Positions 1 to 9,802 of a stretch of DNA of 64,000 bases are shown piece by piece (the stretch's first letter is position 1; every line of letters begins with the position of its first letter). Under the pieces are notes generated by a model, which made no database searches, was not told where the DNA came from, and saw only the letters and a program-made list of their open reading frames with translations. The position numbers were made by a program, and so were the translations under genes. This stretch comes from Rhizobium sp. ACO-34A (GTDB lineage Bacteria > Pseudomonadota > Alphaproteobacteria > Rhizobiales > Rhizobiaceae): assembly GCA_002600635.1 (NCBI GenBank), contig CP021371.1, positions 2,731,001-2,795,000 of the forward strand. The letters are read 5' to 3'.

Positions 1-1172
1 GAAAGCGCAGCCGAAAGCCGCTTGCCGCCCCGTGTCAGCGCATAGCCCGTCAGCACCCCGATCACCAGAAGTCCGAAGGCAGTCGCAGAGGCCAGGAAAA
101 TGGAGTTGGCGAAAGCCGTGCGCGTCACCTTCTGGCGGAACAGGATTTCCTCATAGGCAGCAAAGGACGCCGTCTTGAACGACAGCGCCACGCCATAGGC
201 CGGCACCAGCGAAGCGGAGACGAGCGCTATGAACGGTGCGATCAGGATCGCGAAAAGCAGGAGCCACAGGAGGAGTTCGACCGGCAGACGCAAGGCACCT
301 AGTCGGAAGGTGGCGGATGCGCCCGAAAGCCCGATGACGCGATAGTCCCTGCCCTTCAGCGCCCATTCCTGCACCTGCAACCCGACCACCGCCATCACCG
401 CGATCATGCCGGAGAGAATGGCGATGTCACCAAAGGTGCTGGTGCCGAAACTCGCGAACCGGGCATAGACCAGCGTCGGCAGCGTGTAGATCGAGGCGGG
501 GATACCGAGAATGGCCGGAATGCCGAAATTGCCGACACCGGAAACAAACGCCATGGCCGCGCCCGCAATCAGCCCCGGCAGCGACAACGGCAGGATGATG
601 TCCTTCAACACCTGCCACGGCGAAGCGCCGGAGAGCTTTGCCGCTTCGATGCCGTCGCGCGGCAAGGCGAGCAGCCCGGCGCGCAGCGACAGGAAGACGA
701 GCGGCGAATGCTGCACCCCGTAAAGCAGGGCAATACCGGCGATCGAATAGAGCGGCTGGGGACTGCCGAGCGGCGGCGCAAGACCGAGCGCCTTCAAGAG
801 CGGGCTGGAAGGTCCCGTCATGCCCACCCAGGAAAGCGCCGTTACCTGCGGCGGGATCATCGTCGGCAACATGAAAAGGAAGCTCAGAAGCCATTTGCCG
901 CGAATATCGGCAAGCGTCAGCGCCAGCGCGAAAAAGCCGCCGATTGCGACGGCCGCAATCATCCCCAGGACGGACGTCGTCAGCGTGTTCCACGCCGCGG
1001 TCCAGATCGCCGGATCGGCGAGAAGCTCCAGCGCCTTGCCGTTGAGGATCGAAGAAATGCCGGCCATCACCAGCCTTGCGAGCGGCAGCACGCAAAGGCC
1101 GGCGACGACGGCCGTGACAAACGGAAACAGCCAGCGGGGCTGGCTGTTCGCATTGATAGAAAGGCGCGGCAT
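1..1172 (-). CDS. ABC transporter permease, iron/2-aminoethylphosphonate type (partial)
   Basis: Inner-membrane permease of a binding-protein-dependent importer. It reads open for 390 codons from an ATG at 1172 down to the left window edge, so the C-terminus is missing. The N-terminus begins MPRLSINANSQPRWLFPFVT and is followed by long hydrophobic segments. The visible part has the double-length, two-halves layout of FbpB/PhnV-like permeases: one EAA-type loop at about residues 190-205 (GIEAAKLSGASPWQVL) and a second block of membrane helices starting near residue 300. The start lies 11 bases after the stop of the upstream binding-protein gene, with GAAGGG as a ribosome site inside the end of that gene, so the two are cotranscribed. 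The transported ligand (ferric iron, a phosphonate or a polyamine-like compound) cannot be fixed from sequence. Confidence 0.85.
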   Translation of the reverse strand, partial: MPRLSINANSQPRWLFPFVTAVVAGLCVLPLARLVMAGISSILNGKALELLADPAIWTAAWNTLTTSVLGMIAAVAIGGFFALALTLADIRGKWLLSFLFMLPTMIPPQVTALSWVGMTGPSSPLLKALGLAPPLGSPQPLYSIAGIALLYGVQHSPLVFLSLRAGLLALPRDGIEAAKLSGASPWQVLKDIILPLSLPGLIAGAAMAFVSGVGNFGIPAILGIPASIYTLPTLVYARFASFGTSTFGDIAILSGMIAVMAVVGLQVQEWALKGRDYRVIGLSGASATFRLGALRLPVELLLWLLLFAILIAPFIALVSASLVPAYGVALSFKTASFAAYEEILFRQKVTRTAFANSIFLASATAFGLLVIGVLTGYALTRGGKRLSAAL

Positions 1173-1183
1173 GTACCCTTCGA

Positions 1184-2164
1184 TCAGTTCGTGCCGAAGA
1201 TGCCGGAGAAGGTCTTCAGGTCTTCGTCGGTAGCTTTCAGCGCGGCAGCAGCATCGATCGGGAGAACCTTGATGGTATCGCGCGCCGGGAAGCCTTCCGG
1301 AACCGCCATGCCGTTACGGGCCGGGATGTAACCGAGCTTCAGGAAGCCTTCCTGCCCCTTTTCGGAAAGCACATAGTCGACGAACTTCTTCGCGGCTTCG
1401 GCATTCTTGGAAGATGCGAGGATGCCGACCGGCTCGGTGACGGCGGAAACGCCCTCTTCCGGGAAGACGAACTCAACCGGAGCGCCCTTGGCCTTTTCGC
1501 GGATCGGCATGTAGTCGACCACGACGCCATAAGCCTTCTCACCCGATGCGACGGACTTCAGCACACCGCCGTTGCCGCCGGCGGCGATGGCGCCGTTTGC
1601 CTGCAGTTCCTTGTAGTAATCCCAGCCGAGCGACGAAACGCCGGCCAGCGTCTGGGCGTGGATGAGTGCTGCACCCGAGGTCAGCGGGCTCGGCATGGTC
1701 ACGAGGCCCTTGGCTTCCGGCTTGGCAAGATCCTTCCAGCTCGTCGGCTTCATCGAAGCAGCGGTGTTGTACATGATGCCGGTGGTGATGAGCTTGGTGG
1801 AATAATAGAAGCCGTCGGCGTCATAAAGGGTCGCGTCGTAGTTGGCGGCTTCCGGCGACTTGTAGGCCAGAAGCTGGCCGTTCTGTTTCATGCGCTCGAG
1901 CGTGACGGTGTCGGCGATCAGAAGCACGTCGGCAACCGGGTTGCCCGCTTCGATTTCGGCCATCAGCTTCGCCATGATCTTCGGCGTGCCGTCGCGGACC
2001 CAGTCGACCTTCACATCGGGATTGGCGGCCATGAAGCCATCGACCGTCGCCTGCGCATCTTCGTTCGGCTGGCTGGTGTAGAGCACCAGATTGGCGGCAT
2101 CGGCTGAAACGGTCATGAAGCCGAAGGCGGCAAGCGCGGTGAAGGCGGAAAGCAGAGTTTTCAT
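1184..2164 (-). CDS. ABC transporter substrate-binding protein (Fe3+/2-AEP family)
   Basis: Periplasmic solute-binding protein of 326 aa, feeding the permease encoded just downstream. A Sec signal peptide covers about residues 1-23 (MKTLLSAFTALAAFGFMTVS, cleavage after ADA). The mature protein opens with NLVLYTSQPNEDAQATVDGF, the typical start of the FbpA/AfuA/PhnS-like class, and continues with the two-lobe fold, including the ADVLLIADTVTLERMKQNGQL segment. The start is supported by GAGG eight bases upstream. The tyrosine pairs used by FbpA for iron are not obvious by eye, so 2-aminoethylphosphonate or another small anion remains possible. No ATPase gene of this transporter lies inside the window; it would be expected beyond the left edge. 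Confidence 0.88.
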   Translation of the reverse strand: MKTLLSAFTALAAFGFMTVSADAANLVLYTSQPNEDAQATVDGFMAANPDVKVDWVRDGTPKIMAKLMAEIEAGNPVADVLLIADTVTLERMKQNGQLLAYKSPEAANYDATLYDADGFYYSTKLITTGIMYNTAASMKPTSWKDLAKPEAKGLVTMPSPLTSGAALIHAQTLAGVSSLGWDYYKELQANGAIAAGGNGGVLKSVASGEKAYGVVVDYMPIREKAKGAPVEFVFPEEGVSAVTEPVGILASSKNAEAAKKFVDYVLSEKGQEGFLKLGYIPARNGMAVPEGFPARDTIKVLPIDAAAALKATDEDLKTFSGIFGTN

Positions 2165-2372
2165 CGGAACGTCCTCGCAAGTATGAGACGCCGCTCATTA
2201 GTGCCGCCGTATAACACCGGCATGACACCGGCCTTTCTTTCCCGATAAAAACGAAGGCGGTCTTCCAGCCGCCCTCAGACACCTGCGTCCGATCGTCCTT
2301 GCACCCGGCATTAAAACCGCTTCAACAATCCACGAATATACCAATTTCTTGAGACTTTTATGGGTTCAATGG

Positions 2373-2392
2373 CGTCCAACCGGAGTTGGACG
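2373..2392. repeat. Inverted repeat upstream of the ion-channel gene
   Basis: CGTCCAA (2373-2379) and TTGGACG (2386-2392) form a 7-bp inverted repeat around a purine-rich spacer, 60-80 bases before the chosen start of the channel gene. It could be a protein-binding site or a leader hairpin. Function is unknown. Confidence 0.3.
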
Positions 2393-2454
2393 TTGCAGGC
2401 CCACCCAAATCCTGCGATGGCGAAAAAATCATCCGACGGAGAATGGCAAGAGAC

Positions 2455-4356
2455 ATGAAGACCCGCAGTCACTGGCGCGCGCGGTTGCGCTACGAATTCG
2501 ACAAGAGCATGGCTGGCGGAGCGATCGCGCTGATCGGCTGGCTGGCCCTCATTTCGCTGGTGGTCATCATTCTTGCCGGCATATTCCTGGCGATCTCGGG
2601 CATCGCGCCGGAAGGCGGCGAACCCGTCGGCTTCCTCGAAGGCGTGTGGGAATCCCTGATGCGCACCATGGATGCCGGCACCATGGGCGGCGACATGGGG
2701 TGGGGCTTCCGCATGGTGTCGCTCGTCGTCACCGTCATCGGCATCTTCGTCTTCTCCGCCTTGATCGGCGTCATCTCTTCCGGCCTCGAGGATAAGCTGA
2801 GCGAGCTGCGCAAGGGGCGCTCCCGCGTGCTGGAGACCGATCACACCATCATCCTCAACTGGTCGCCTTCCATCTTCGACGTCATCAACGAGCTGGTGAT
2901 CGCCAACCAGAGCCGCCGGAAACCACGCATCGTCATCATGGCCGACAAGGACAAGGTGGAGATGGAAGACGAAATCGCCACCAAGGTCGAGGACCTGAAA
3001 AACACCCGGATCATCTGCCGCAGCGGCGACCCGACCGACCTTTACGATCTCGATATCGTCAACGCCCAGACCTCCCGCTCGATCATCGTCCTGTCGCCGG
3101 AAGGCGAGGATGCCGATTCCCGCGTGGTCAAATCCGTGCTCGCCCTGGTCAACGACCCCAAGCGCCGGATCGAGCCCTACAAGATCGCCGCCGAGATCCG
3201 TGACGGGCGTAATGCCGAAGTCGCCCGCATCGTCGGCGGCCGCGAGCTGCAGCTCGTTCTCGCCGACGACCTCATTTCCCGCATCGTCGTCCATACCAGC
3301 CGCCAGTCCGGCCTCTCCTCCGTCTACTCCGAACTGCTCGATTTCGATGGCTGCGAGATCTACACGCTCGAGCAACCGGAACTGACCGGCAAACCCTTCG
3401 GCGCTGCCGTGATGAGCTACGAAAACTGCTCGCTGATCGGCGTCTGCGATGCGTCCGGCGCCGTCCTTCTCAATCCGCCGCCGGCAAGGGTTTTCGAACA
3501 GGGCGACCGCGCGATCATCATCGCCGAGGACGACGCCTCGATCCGTACATGGAACGGCAATCTGGAAATCGCCAAGGAAACCATCCGCCCGATAGCCAGG
3601 CGCGAACGGCAGCCGGAACGCACGCTGGTCCTCGGCTGGAACCGCCGCGGACCGATCATTGCCTCGGAACTTGCCCGTTATGTCGCGCCCGGCTCCCATC
3701 TCACGATCGCCGCCAACTCCGCGGCCTTCGACAGGGATGTCGGCAATCTCGACATCGACCCCACGGTGATGACGGTGGAATGCCGGGTGGTCGACACCAG
3801 CGACCGGACCTCCCTCGATGCCCTGGCGATCCCTTCATTCGACCACGTGCTGGTTCTTGGCTACAGCGACGATCTCTCCGCGCAGGGGGCCGACACCCGC
3901 ACCCTGATCACGCTTCTCCAGCTTCGCCGTATCGCCGAGCGCTCCGGCAAACGCGTCAGCGTCGTCAGCGAGATGATCGACATCCGCAACCGGCAGCTTG
4001 CCGAAGTCACCCGCGCCGACGATTTCGTCGTCAGCAACAAGCTGGTCAGCCTGATGCTGGCACAGGCCTCGGAAAACGAGTTCATGGCGGCGATCTTCAA
4101 CGAGCTGCTGGATGAGAAGGGCTCGGAAATCTACATGCGCCCCGTCACGGACTACGTATCCATCAACCAGCAGGTCAACTTCTTCACCATCAGCCTGGCA
4201 GCCCTGCGGCGTGGCGAGATCGCCATCGGCTACCGCCGGCAGCGCGAGGACGATACCGACGCCCGCAACCTCGGAGGCGTTACCGTCAACCCATTGAAAT
4301 CCGAGAGGATCACCTACTCGGCCCGAGACATGGTGATCGTGCTCGCCGCGGATTGA
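2455..4356 (+). CDS. CASTOR/POLLUX-related ion channel
   Basis: Predicted membrane protein of about 633 aa resembling the plant symbiosis channels CASTOR, POLLUX and SYM8 and their bacterial relatives. After a basic cytoplasmic N-terminus come a first membrane helix (about residues 25-50), a pore-like loop with GVWESLMRTMDAGTMGGDMG, a second helix (about 82-105, ending SALIGVISSGLED), and a long cytoplasmic part with TrkA-N/RCK-like Rossmann repeats (TDHTIILNWSPSIFDVINEL, then RTLVLGWNRRGPIIASELAR). These should form a ligand-sensing gating ring for K+ or other cations. The start is uncertain: ATG at 2455 is used, ATG at 2443 and TTG at 2386 are in frame, and none has a well-spaced Shine-Dalgarno. 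The gene stands alone and ends at a shared bidirectional terminator. Confidence 0.82.
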   Translation: MKTRSHWRARLRYEFDKSMAGGAIALIGWLALISLVVIILAGIFLAISGIAPEGGEPVGFLEGVWESLMRTMDAGTMGGDMGWGFRMVSLVVTVIGIFVFSALIGVISSGLEDKLSELRKGRSRVLETDHTIILNWSPSIFDVINELVIANQSRRKPRIVIMADKDKVEMEDEIATKVEDLKNTRIICRSGDPTDLYDLDIVNAQTSRSIIVLSPEGEDADSRVVKSVLALVNDPKRRIEPYKIAAEIRDGRNAEVARIVGGRELQLVLADDLISRIVVHTSRQSGLSSVYSELLDFDGCEIYTLEQPELTGKPFGAAVMSYENCSLIGVCDASGAVLLNPPPARVFEQGDRAIIIAEDDASIRTWNGNLEIAKETIRPIARRERQPERTLVLGWNRRGPIIASELARYVAPGSHLTIAANSAAFDRDVGNLDIDPTVMTVECRVVDTSDRTSLDALAIPSFDHVLVLGYSDDLSAQGADTRTLITLLQLRRIAERSGKRVSVVSEMIDIRNRQLAEVTRADDFVVSNKLVSLMLAQASENEFMAAIFNELLDEKGSEIYMRPVTDYVSINQQVNFFTISLAALRRGEIAIGYRRQREDDTDARNLGGVTVNPLKSERITYSARDMVIVLAAD

Positions 4357-4362
4357 CGCAAC

Positions 4363-4393
4363 GAAAAAGCCCGGCTTCCAACGGGCTTTTCCT
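4363..4393. terminator. Bidirectional rho-independent terminator
   Basis: AAAAAGCCCG, a loop, then CGGGCTTTTCC gives a GC stem with A and T runs on both sides. It lies between the converging channel gene and aminotransferase gene and can serve both. Confidence 0.85.
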
Positions 4394-4412
4394 TTCAGCG
4401 ATTTGAAAGAGT

Positions 4413-5636
4413 TCAGGCCGCCAGTGCCAGTGCACCGCTGACCAGACGACCGAGGCGCTTGATGCCTTCGTCAATCATCTCCTCATTGGCGCAGGAGAAG
4501 GAGAGCCGCAGCGTATTGGCGCCGGAACGGTCGGCAAAGAAGGCCTGGCCCGGCACGAAGGCCACCTTTTCCGTTTCGACGGAACGGGCGAGAAGTTCGC
4601 CTCCGTCCAGTCCCTCCGGCAGCGTCACCCAGACGAACATGCCGCCTTCCGGCCGCGTCCAGACGGTTCCGGCCGGCATATACTTTTCAAGGGCCGCCAG
4701 CATGGCATTGCGTCGCTCGCTGTAGACAGCCCTGATCTTCGTCACCTGCTGGTCGAAATGCCGTGTCGCCACATGGGCGATTGCCATCTGGTTAATGGTG
4801 GACGAGTGGAGATCCGCCGCCTGCTTCATCAGCACGAGCTTGCGGATAACCGGCATTGCCGCAACGACGAAGCCGACCCGAAGGCCCGGCGCAAGCGTCT
4901 TGGAGAAGGAGCCGCTATAGATCGTGCGGGTGTTCTCGATCGAGCCCTTATCGGCGATCTCCAGCGCCAGGATCGGCGGGATCGCCTCCCCGTCATAACG
5001 CAGCGACTGATAGGCCGCGTCCTCGATGATGGCGATGTCGAGCTCATCGGCCAGCTTGAGCAGACGGCAGCGTCCGTCAAGGTCCACGGTCTCGCTCGTA
5101 GGATTGGCGAAATCGGCGGAGAGATAGGCAAACTTCACCTCACCTCCGAAATTTTCTGCAGCCGTCCTGTAGCTCTCCGGCGTACGGTTGCCGAAGGTCA
5201 GCTGATCGTAATTCGGCTCATAGGCATTGAAGGCCTGCAGCGCGCCGAGATAGGTGGGCCAGTTCACCAGCGCCGTATCCTTCGGCGACAGGAACAGCTT
5301 GCCGAGATAATCGAGAGCCTGCTGCGAACCGGAGGTGATGAAGATGTTGTCGACCGTACAGGCGATCCCGAGCTTTTCCATCTCGCCCTTCAGCCACTCG
5401 CGCAACGGCTTGTAGCCCTCGCTCACCGAATACTGGAGTGCCGCTGCCGCTTCCGGGCCTGATAAGATATCGGCATAGGCGGCCTTGAAGGCTTCGTCGG
5501 GGAAAAGCGCCGGATCGGGAATTCCGCCGGCGAAGGAGATGATGTCCGGGCGCTCAAGAAGCTTCAGCAATTCTCGGATTTCGGATGCACGCATGCGCGA
5601 CGACCGCGTCGCGAAGATATGGTCCCAATTCAGCAC
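4413..5636 (-). CDS. PLP-dependent aminotransferase, class I/II (LysN/2-aminoadipate type)
   Basis: Cytoplasmic aminotransferase of 407 aa with the fold-type I architecture. The N-terminal motif FAGGIPDPALFP, the LQYSVSEGYKPLREWL segment, TSGSQQALD near residue 102, and the PLP-binding lysine K246 in SGSFSKTLAPGLRVGF are all visible, with R253 downstream. This pattern is typical of the 2-aminoadipate/aromatic/valine aminotransferase group, also related to the catalytic half of MocR regulators, but there is no DNA-binding domain here. Length is normal. The true amino donor cannot be assigned. The gene is monocistronic and faces the channel gene across a terminator. Confidence 0.88.
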   Translation of the reverse strand: MLNWDHIFATRSSRMRASEIRELLKLLERPDIISFAGGIPDPALFPDEAFKAAYADILSGPEAAAALQYSVSEGYKPLREWLKGEMEKLGIACTVDNIFITSGSQQALDYLGKLFLSPKDTALVNWPTYLGALQAFNAYEPNYDQLTFGNRTPESYRTAAENFGGEVKFAYLSADFANPTSETVDLDGRCRLLKLADELDIAIIEDAAYQSLRYDGEAIPPILALEIADKGSIENTRTIYSGSFSKTLAPGLRVGFVVAAMPVIRKLVLMKQAADLHSSTINQMAIAHVATRHFDQQVTKIRAVYSERRNAMLAALEKYMPAGTVWTRPEGGMFVWVTLPEGLDGGELLARSVETEKVAFVPGQAFFADRSGANTLRLSFSCANEEMIDEGIKRLGRLVSGALALAA

Positions 5637-5887
5637 GGGAGTTTCCTCGAAGTGTTTTTAGAATGCGCTCAGATGACCATGGATGAGTCGATATGTCAAC
5701 AATACTGACCTATCGTATTTTGAAACTTTTCCGGAAAAATGGGTACGTACAGAGCAACAATCATTCGCTCGACGTATCCATGAGGCAAGATTACGTCGAT
5801 TTCAGTCGTGTACTACGTCTTTTGGCAGCGGATGCGATCTCGCTGCAAAGATGCTAGAAAAGCGACGGTGCAACACGGGGAAAAGAG

Positions 5888-6637
5888 ATGCGGAAAAGGC
5901 TTTCGGTTTTCATCCTGATGGCCGCATCGTTGTTGCCCGCACCTGCCTTTGCCGGCTGTTTCGACCTTGCCAAGGGACAGCCGTCTAGCCTCAGCGGCGT
6001 GCTGACCCACCACATCTTTCCGGGACCGCCGAATTTCGAGGATGTCCAGAAGGGCGATACGCCTGAACCCGGTTATATCCTCAAGCTCGATGACAACATC
6101 TGCCTGACGGGAGACACGGATTTTGCCGATCCCAAGACCCTCTTCGACGAGGTGCAGTTGGTCCCGACCGACGAAACCGGTGCGGACATGAAAACGTTGC
6201 GCGACAGCCGCGTGCACGTCGTCCTCAAGGACCCAATGCCCGCCATGACCGGCCATCACCACCGCCCGCTTGTCGCCTGGGTAACCGCCATCGAACCGCA
6301 GGGTGACCCCACCAAGAACTACGGTACCGCAGCAACGACGGTCGAAGCCTTTTACAAGGCGCTGGAAACGGGCGACGGCATGCTGGCCGCGCGCTTCATC
6401 ATTCCAGAAAAGACGGAGAAGGGCCTGCTGTCTCCCGGCTCGCTTTCACGGTTCTACGGCAATCTCGACGAGCCGCTGGAGCTGCATGACGTCCATGCGC
6501 TTGCCGACGACAGGTTCCTCGTCCGCTACCGGTTCCGCGATGGCGAAAGGATCTGCGATGGCCGCGCCACCGTCACCACCACCCGCCGCGATGGCCGCGC
6601 CTTCATCAAGTCGATCCGGGCCGATAGCGGCTGCTGA
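5888..6637 (+). CDS. Secreted protein with DUF4431-like domain
   Basis: Exported protein of 249 aa with a clear signal peptide (MRKRLSVFILMAASLLPAPAFA, cut before GCFD). Residues about 33-85 (LSGVLTHHIFPGPPNFEDVQ, then YILKLDDNICLTG) resemble the DUF4431 family of small periplasmic proteins of unknown role. The C-terminal half (about 140-249) looks like a separate domain and ends in a cysteine (DSGC) that could pair with C24. A strong purine-rich ribosome site (GGGGAAAAGAG) precedes the ATG. Neighbours give no functional clue. Confidence 0.75.
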   Translation: MRKRLSVFILMAASLLPAPAFAGCFDLAKGQPSSLSGVLTHHIFPGPPNFEDVQKGDTPEPGYILKLDDNICLTGDTDFADPKTLFDEVQLVPTDETGADMKTLRDSRVHVVLKDPMPAMTGHHHRPLVAWVTAIEPQGDPTKNYGTAATTVEAFYKALETGDGMLAARFIIPEKTEKGLLSPGSLSRFYGNLDEPLELHDVHALADDRFLVRYRFRDGERICDGRATVTTTRRDGRAFIKSIRADSGC

Positions 6638-6651
6638 GCAGCCAACCAAAA

Positions 6652-6677
6652 GGCCGGGGAAGTCACCCTCCCCGGCC
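6652..6677 (+). terminator. GC-rich terminator hairpin after the DUF4431-like gene
   Basis: GGCCGGGGA (6652-6660) and TCCCCGGCC (6669-6677) form a perfect 9-bp stem with an 8-base loop shortly after the stop codon. The following T tract is weak. Confidence 0.6.
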
Positions 6678-6744
6678 CGGATATTCTGGTCTCTTCCGAT
6701 CCGGTCACACCATCGGCACGAATGCCGACCGGTTAAGACCGGAA

Positions 6745-6794
6745 AAGCCGCGATTATTCGCCGTCCTTGTCGAGCAGCTTGTTCTTGCCGATCC
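6745..6794 (-). pseudogene. Relic duplicate of the ilvC 3' end
   Basis: This 50-base stretch matches the end of ilvC (6837-6886) at 45 of 50 positions, at a constant offset of 92 bases. Read on the minus strand it encodes IGKNKLLDKDGE followed by TAA, the counterpart of [16 protein letters not shown] in the intact gene. It lies just downstream of ilvC in the same orientation and has no start of its own. It is best explained as a partial tandem duplication, or as the old gene end left behind after a recombination that replaced most of ilvC. Confidence 0.75.
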
Positions 6795-6845
6795 CGCGAC
6801 GCCAAAGGCGCGCATCAAAAGATGGCCGGGACCGGCAAGCCGCAA

Positions 6846-7904
<1,059 letters not shown>

Positions 7905-7937
7905 TCAGTTGTCGGCGAACCGCGGCGGGCAGAGCCC

Positions 7938-8576
7938 CTACGGCCCCGCCAATGCTTTTTCAGTGCCGTAGAGCGTAAGAAAGGCATGAACGGCCTTCTC
8001 TGCCCGGGCAGCGAAATTCTTCGTATTGGGCGCTTCTCCCAGCAGCATGCGCACATGCAGGTCCGAGACGATCAGCCCGTAAAACGTGCGGTAAGCTTCC
8101 TCGCCGTCGGAAAAACGCAGGAGACCGTCGCGCTGGCCGGCGTCGAGCAATGCCCGTGCACGCCGGTCGATCTGCCGGCGGCCGCGCTCCAGAAGCAGTG
8201 TGCCGAGCTTCGATCCGTCACGGCTGCTCTGGCCGATCGCCAGACGGTTGAGAGCCAGCGAAACATCGCCCGCGAGAACGTCGAGCAGGTCGTGGGAGAA
8301 AACGTCGAGATGTTCCTTGAGGCTTGCCGCACTCAGGCGTTCGCCCGGCCGTTCGACTGTCCTGACCTTGCTCGCCTGATAGGAGATCATGGCCGACAAC
8401 AGCCCGTCGCGATCGCCGAACCACTTATACAGGCTTTCCTTGGAGCAGTTCGCGGCGCGCGCCAGCCCGGCGGTCGTCAGCGCCTTGTCCCCGCCTTCGA
8501 CGAGCAGACGCAAAGCTTCCGCCAGAACAGCGCTCTGGCGCGGCGTAAATTCGGCGTTGGCAGTTTCGGTCTGCAA
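7938..8576 (-). CDS. TetR/AcrR family transcriptional regulator
   Basis: Repressor-type regulator of about 212 aa. The helix-turn-helix near the N-terminus includes GGDKALTTAGLARAANCSKE and LYKWFGDRDGLLSAMI; the rest is a helical ligand-binding domain. I choose the TTG at 8576 as start because GAGG lies 9 bases upstream and because a perfect 14-bp palindrome falls just before it. A longer reading from ATG at 8639 would translate through that palindrome and add 21 residues not typical of the family. The gene is divergent from the DUF4087 gene at 8827, and the palindrome suggests autoregulation. Ligand and targets are unknown. Confidence 0.85.
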   Translation of the reverse strand: MQTETANAEFTPRQSAVLAEALRLLVEGGDKALTTAGLARAANCSKESLYKWFGDRDGLLSAMISYQASKVRTVERPGERLSAASLKEHLDVFSHDLLDVLAGDVSLALNRLAIGQSSRDGSKLGTLLLERGRRQIDRRARALLDAGQRDGLLRFSDGEEAYRTFYGLIVSDLHVRMLLGEAPNTKNFAARAEKAVHAFLTLYGTEKALAGP

Positions 8577-8591
8577 GATGATGATCCTCAA

Positions 8592-8605
8592 GTACCGTAC
8601 GGTAC
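8592..8605. promoter_or_regulatory. Perfect palindrome, candidate TetR operator
   Basis: GTACCGTACGGTAC is a perfect 14-bp palindrome 15 bases upstream of the TTG start of the adjacent TetR gene, in the TetR/DUF4087 divergent region. Position and symmetry fit an autoregulatory operator. Confidence 0.6.
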
Positions 8606-8826
8606 GGTTCTCCCTACCGACAAAAAAATCTCCGGTCAAGTGTCATGTGGAGAATGGCCAAAAGAAGAAGGTTCCCTCCCTGCCTGCCGGACGATCGGAA
8701 CCGCCAGCTTCCAACGCGTTGCTCGAACATCGAAATTATCATTGATACCAGTTTTGGCGTTTGGTCGGATCAACGCGGCGGGATAAGGCTGGCAACCAAA
8801 TCACCCGATCAAGAGGATAGCTTTCG

Positions 8827-9219
8827 ATGTCGCTGCGCGTTGCCGCCCTGTTCCTTGCCTCCGCCGCCCTGCTTGCCGCATCTCCGTCAGCGGCAGCGCC
8901 CGAGAACCGTTGCGGCTGGATCCAGAACCCAACGCCCGGCAACAACTGGCTGGACGACCGCGACGGCACCTGGATCATCACCACACAGGGCATGGATGAC
9001 GAACCGCTTGGCATGGAGAACTTCCCGGACATCTCGACCGGTGATTATGTGGCCGTCAACGGCAACTACGGCTACACTTGCGGATGCGTGAAAGCCGAGA
9101 CGGAAAAGAACACCGATCCCGACTTCTCGGCGAAGGGCAAGATCACCGCCATCTACGGCGTCAAGCTCCTTCCCCTCAAGACATGCCTCGCAGACCGCAA
9201 CCTGACGAAGCCCGAGTAA
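8827..9219 (+). CDS. Secreted DUF4087 protein
   Basis: Small exported protein of 130 aa. The signal peptide covers about residues 1-24 (MSLRVAALFLASAALLAASP, AAA cleavage). The mature part has the DUF4087 signature: NRCGWIQNPTPGNNWLDD, then GTWIITTQG, and a cysteine pair in YTCGCVKAE that likely forms disulfides with the first cysteine and with C in KTCLAD. Function is unknown; the family is found as periplasmic or lipoprotein-like proteins in proteobacteria. It faces away from the TetR gene and converges with an Lrp regulator across a hairpin. Confidence 0.82.
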   Translation: MSLRVAALFLASAALLAASPSAAAPENRCGWIQNPTPGNNWLDDRDGTWIITTQGMDDEPLGMENFPDISTGDYVAVNGNYGYTCGCVKAETEKNTDPDFSAKGKITAIYGVKLLPLKTCLADRNLTKPE

Positions 9220-9231
9220 ACAAACAGGAAT

Positions 9232-9259
9232 GAAGCTGACGACCCGCGTCGTCAGCTTC
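9232..9259. terminator. Hairpin between converging DUF4087 and Lrp genes
   Basis: GAAGCTGACGAC and GTCGTCAGCTTC form a perfect 12-bp stem with a CCGC loop. There is no long T run, but its position between convergent stops fits a terminator. Confidence 0.65.
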
Positions 9260-9267
9260 TGTCCGTA

Positions 9268-9732
9268 TCAAACGGCGTAGCTGACGGGCACCGCCTGCCC
9301 GCTCTTCAGCGTCTCCATGGAGATGAAAGCGGAAACGTCGAACAGCTCGATGCGCTTGACCAGACGACGGTAGACCACGTCGTAATGCTCCACCTGAGGC
9401 AGTACGATCTTCAGGAGATAATCATAGCTGCCCGTCAGCCTGTGCGCCTCGACGATCTCGGCAATATCGGCAATCGATCCCCGAAACGTCTCGATCCAGT
9501 CATCGGAATGATGCGCCGTCTTCACCAGGGCGAAGACGGTCGTCGGCACACCGATCTTTTCCCGGTCCAGAACAGCGATCCGCTTCTGGATATAGCCCGC
9601 ATCCTCGAGACGCTGGATACGGCGGGAACAGGCCGAGGCGGAAAGAGAAACCAGTTCGGCGAGATCGGCCAGCGGAACGGAGGCATCGCGCTGCAGGGCG
9701 TCGAGGATCTTGCGGTCGCGGTCATCAAGCAT
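9268..9732 (-). CDS. Lrp/AsnC family transcriptional regulator
   Basis: DNA-binding regulator of about 154 aa. The start MLDDRDRKILDALQRDASVP is chosen because GGAG lies 7 bases upstream; a longer in-frame reading has no homology-like N-terminus. The winged helix (LADLAELVSLSASACSRRIQ) is followed by an RAM/effector domain (residues about 65-150, with LTGSYDYLLKI). It is divergent from an aspartate/glutamate racemase-family gene, and a palindrome lies between them, so this enzyme gene is the likely target. The effector is probably an amino acid. Confidence 0.9.
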   Translation of the reverse strand: MLDDRDRKILDALQRDASVPLADLAELVSLSASACSRRIQRLEDAGYIQKRIAVLDREKIGVPTTVFALVKTAHHSDDWIETFRGSIADIAEIVEAHRLTGSYDYLLKIVLPQVEHYDVVYRRLVKRIELFDVSAFISMETLKSGQAVPVSYAV

Positions 9733-9789
9733 ATACAACTCCAAACTGCCGGACTCACGCCGGAAAACTGCAAAAAACAACCATAATCT

Positions 9790-9802
9790 GCATTCAGAAT
9801 GC
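9790..9802. promoter_or_regulatory. Candidate Lrp-type operator
   Basis: GCATTC-A-GAATGC is a perfect inverted repeat with a one-base centre. It lies between the divergent Lrp gene (start 9732) and racemase-family gene (start 9893), where an Lrp-type regulator would control both. Confidence 0.45.

Noticed and set aside
2311..3699. A 462-codon open frame on the minus strand
   Set aside because: It is fully antisense to the ion-channel gene, has the Asp/Gly/Ala-rich composition of reverse-strand shadows in GC-rich DNA, and shows no domain.
5683..5988. Small plus-strand frame before the DUF4431-like gene
   Set aside because: It overlaps the real gene in another frame, has no ribosome site and no homology-like features.
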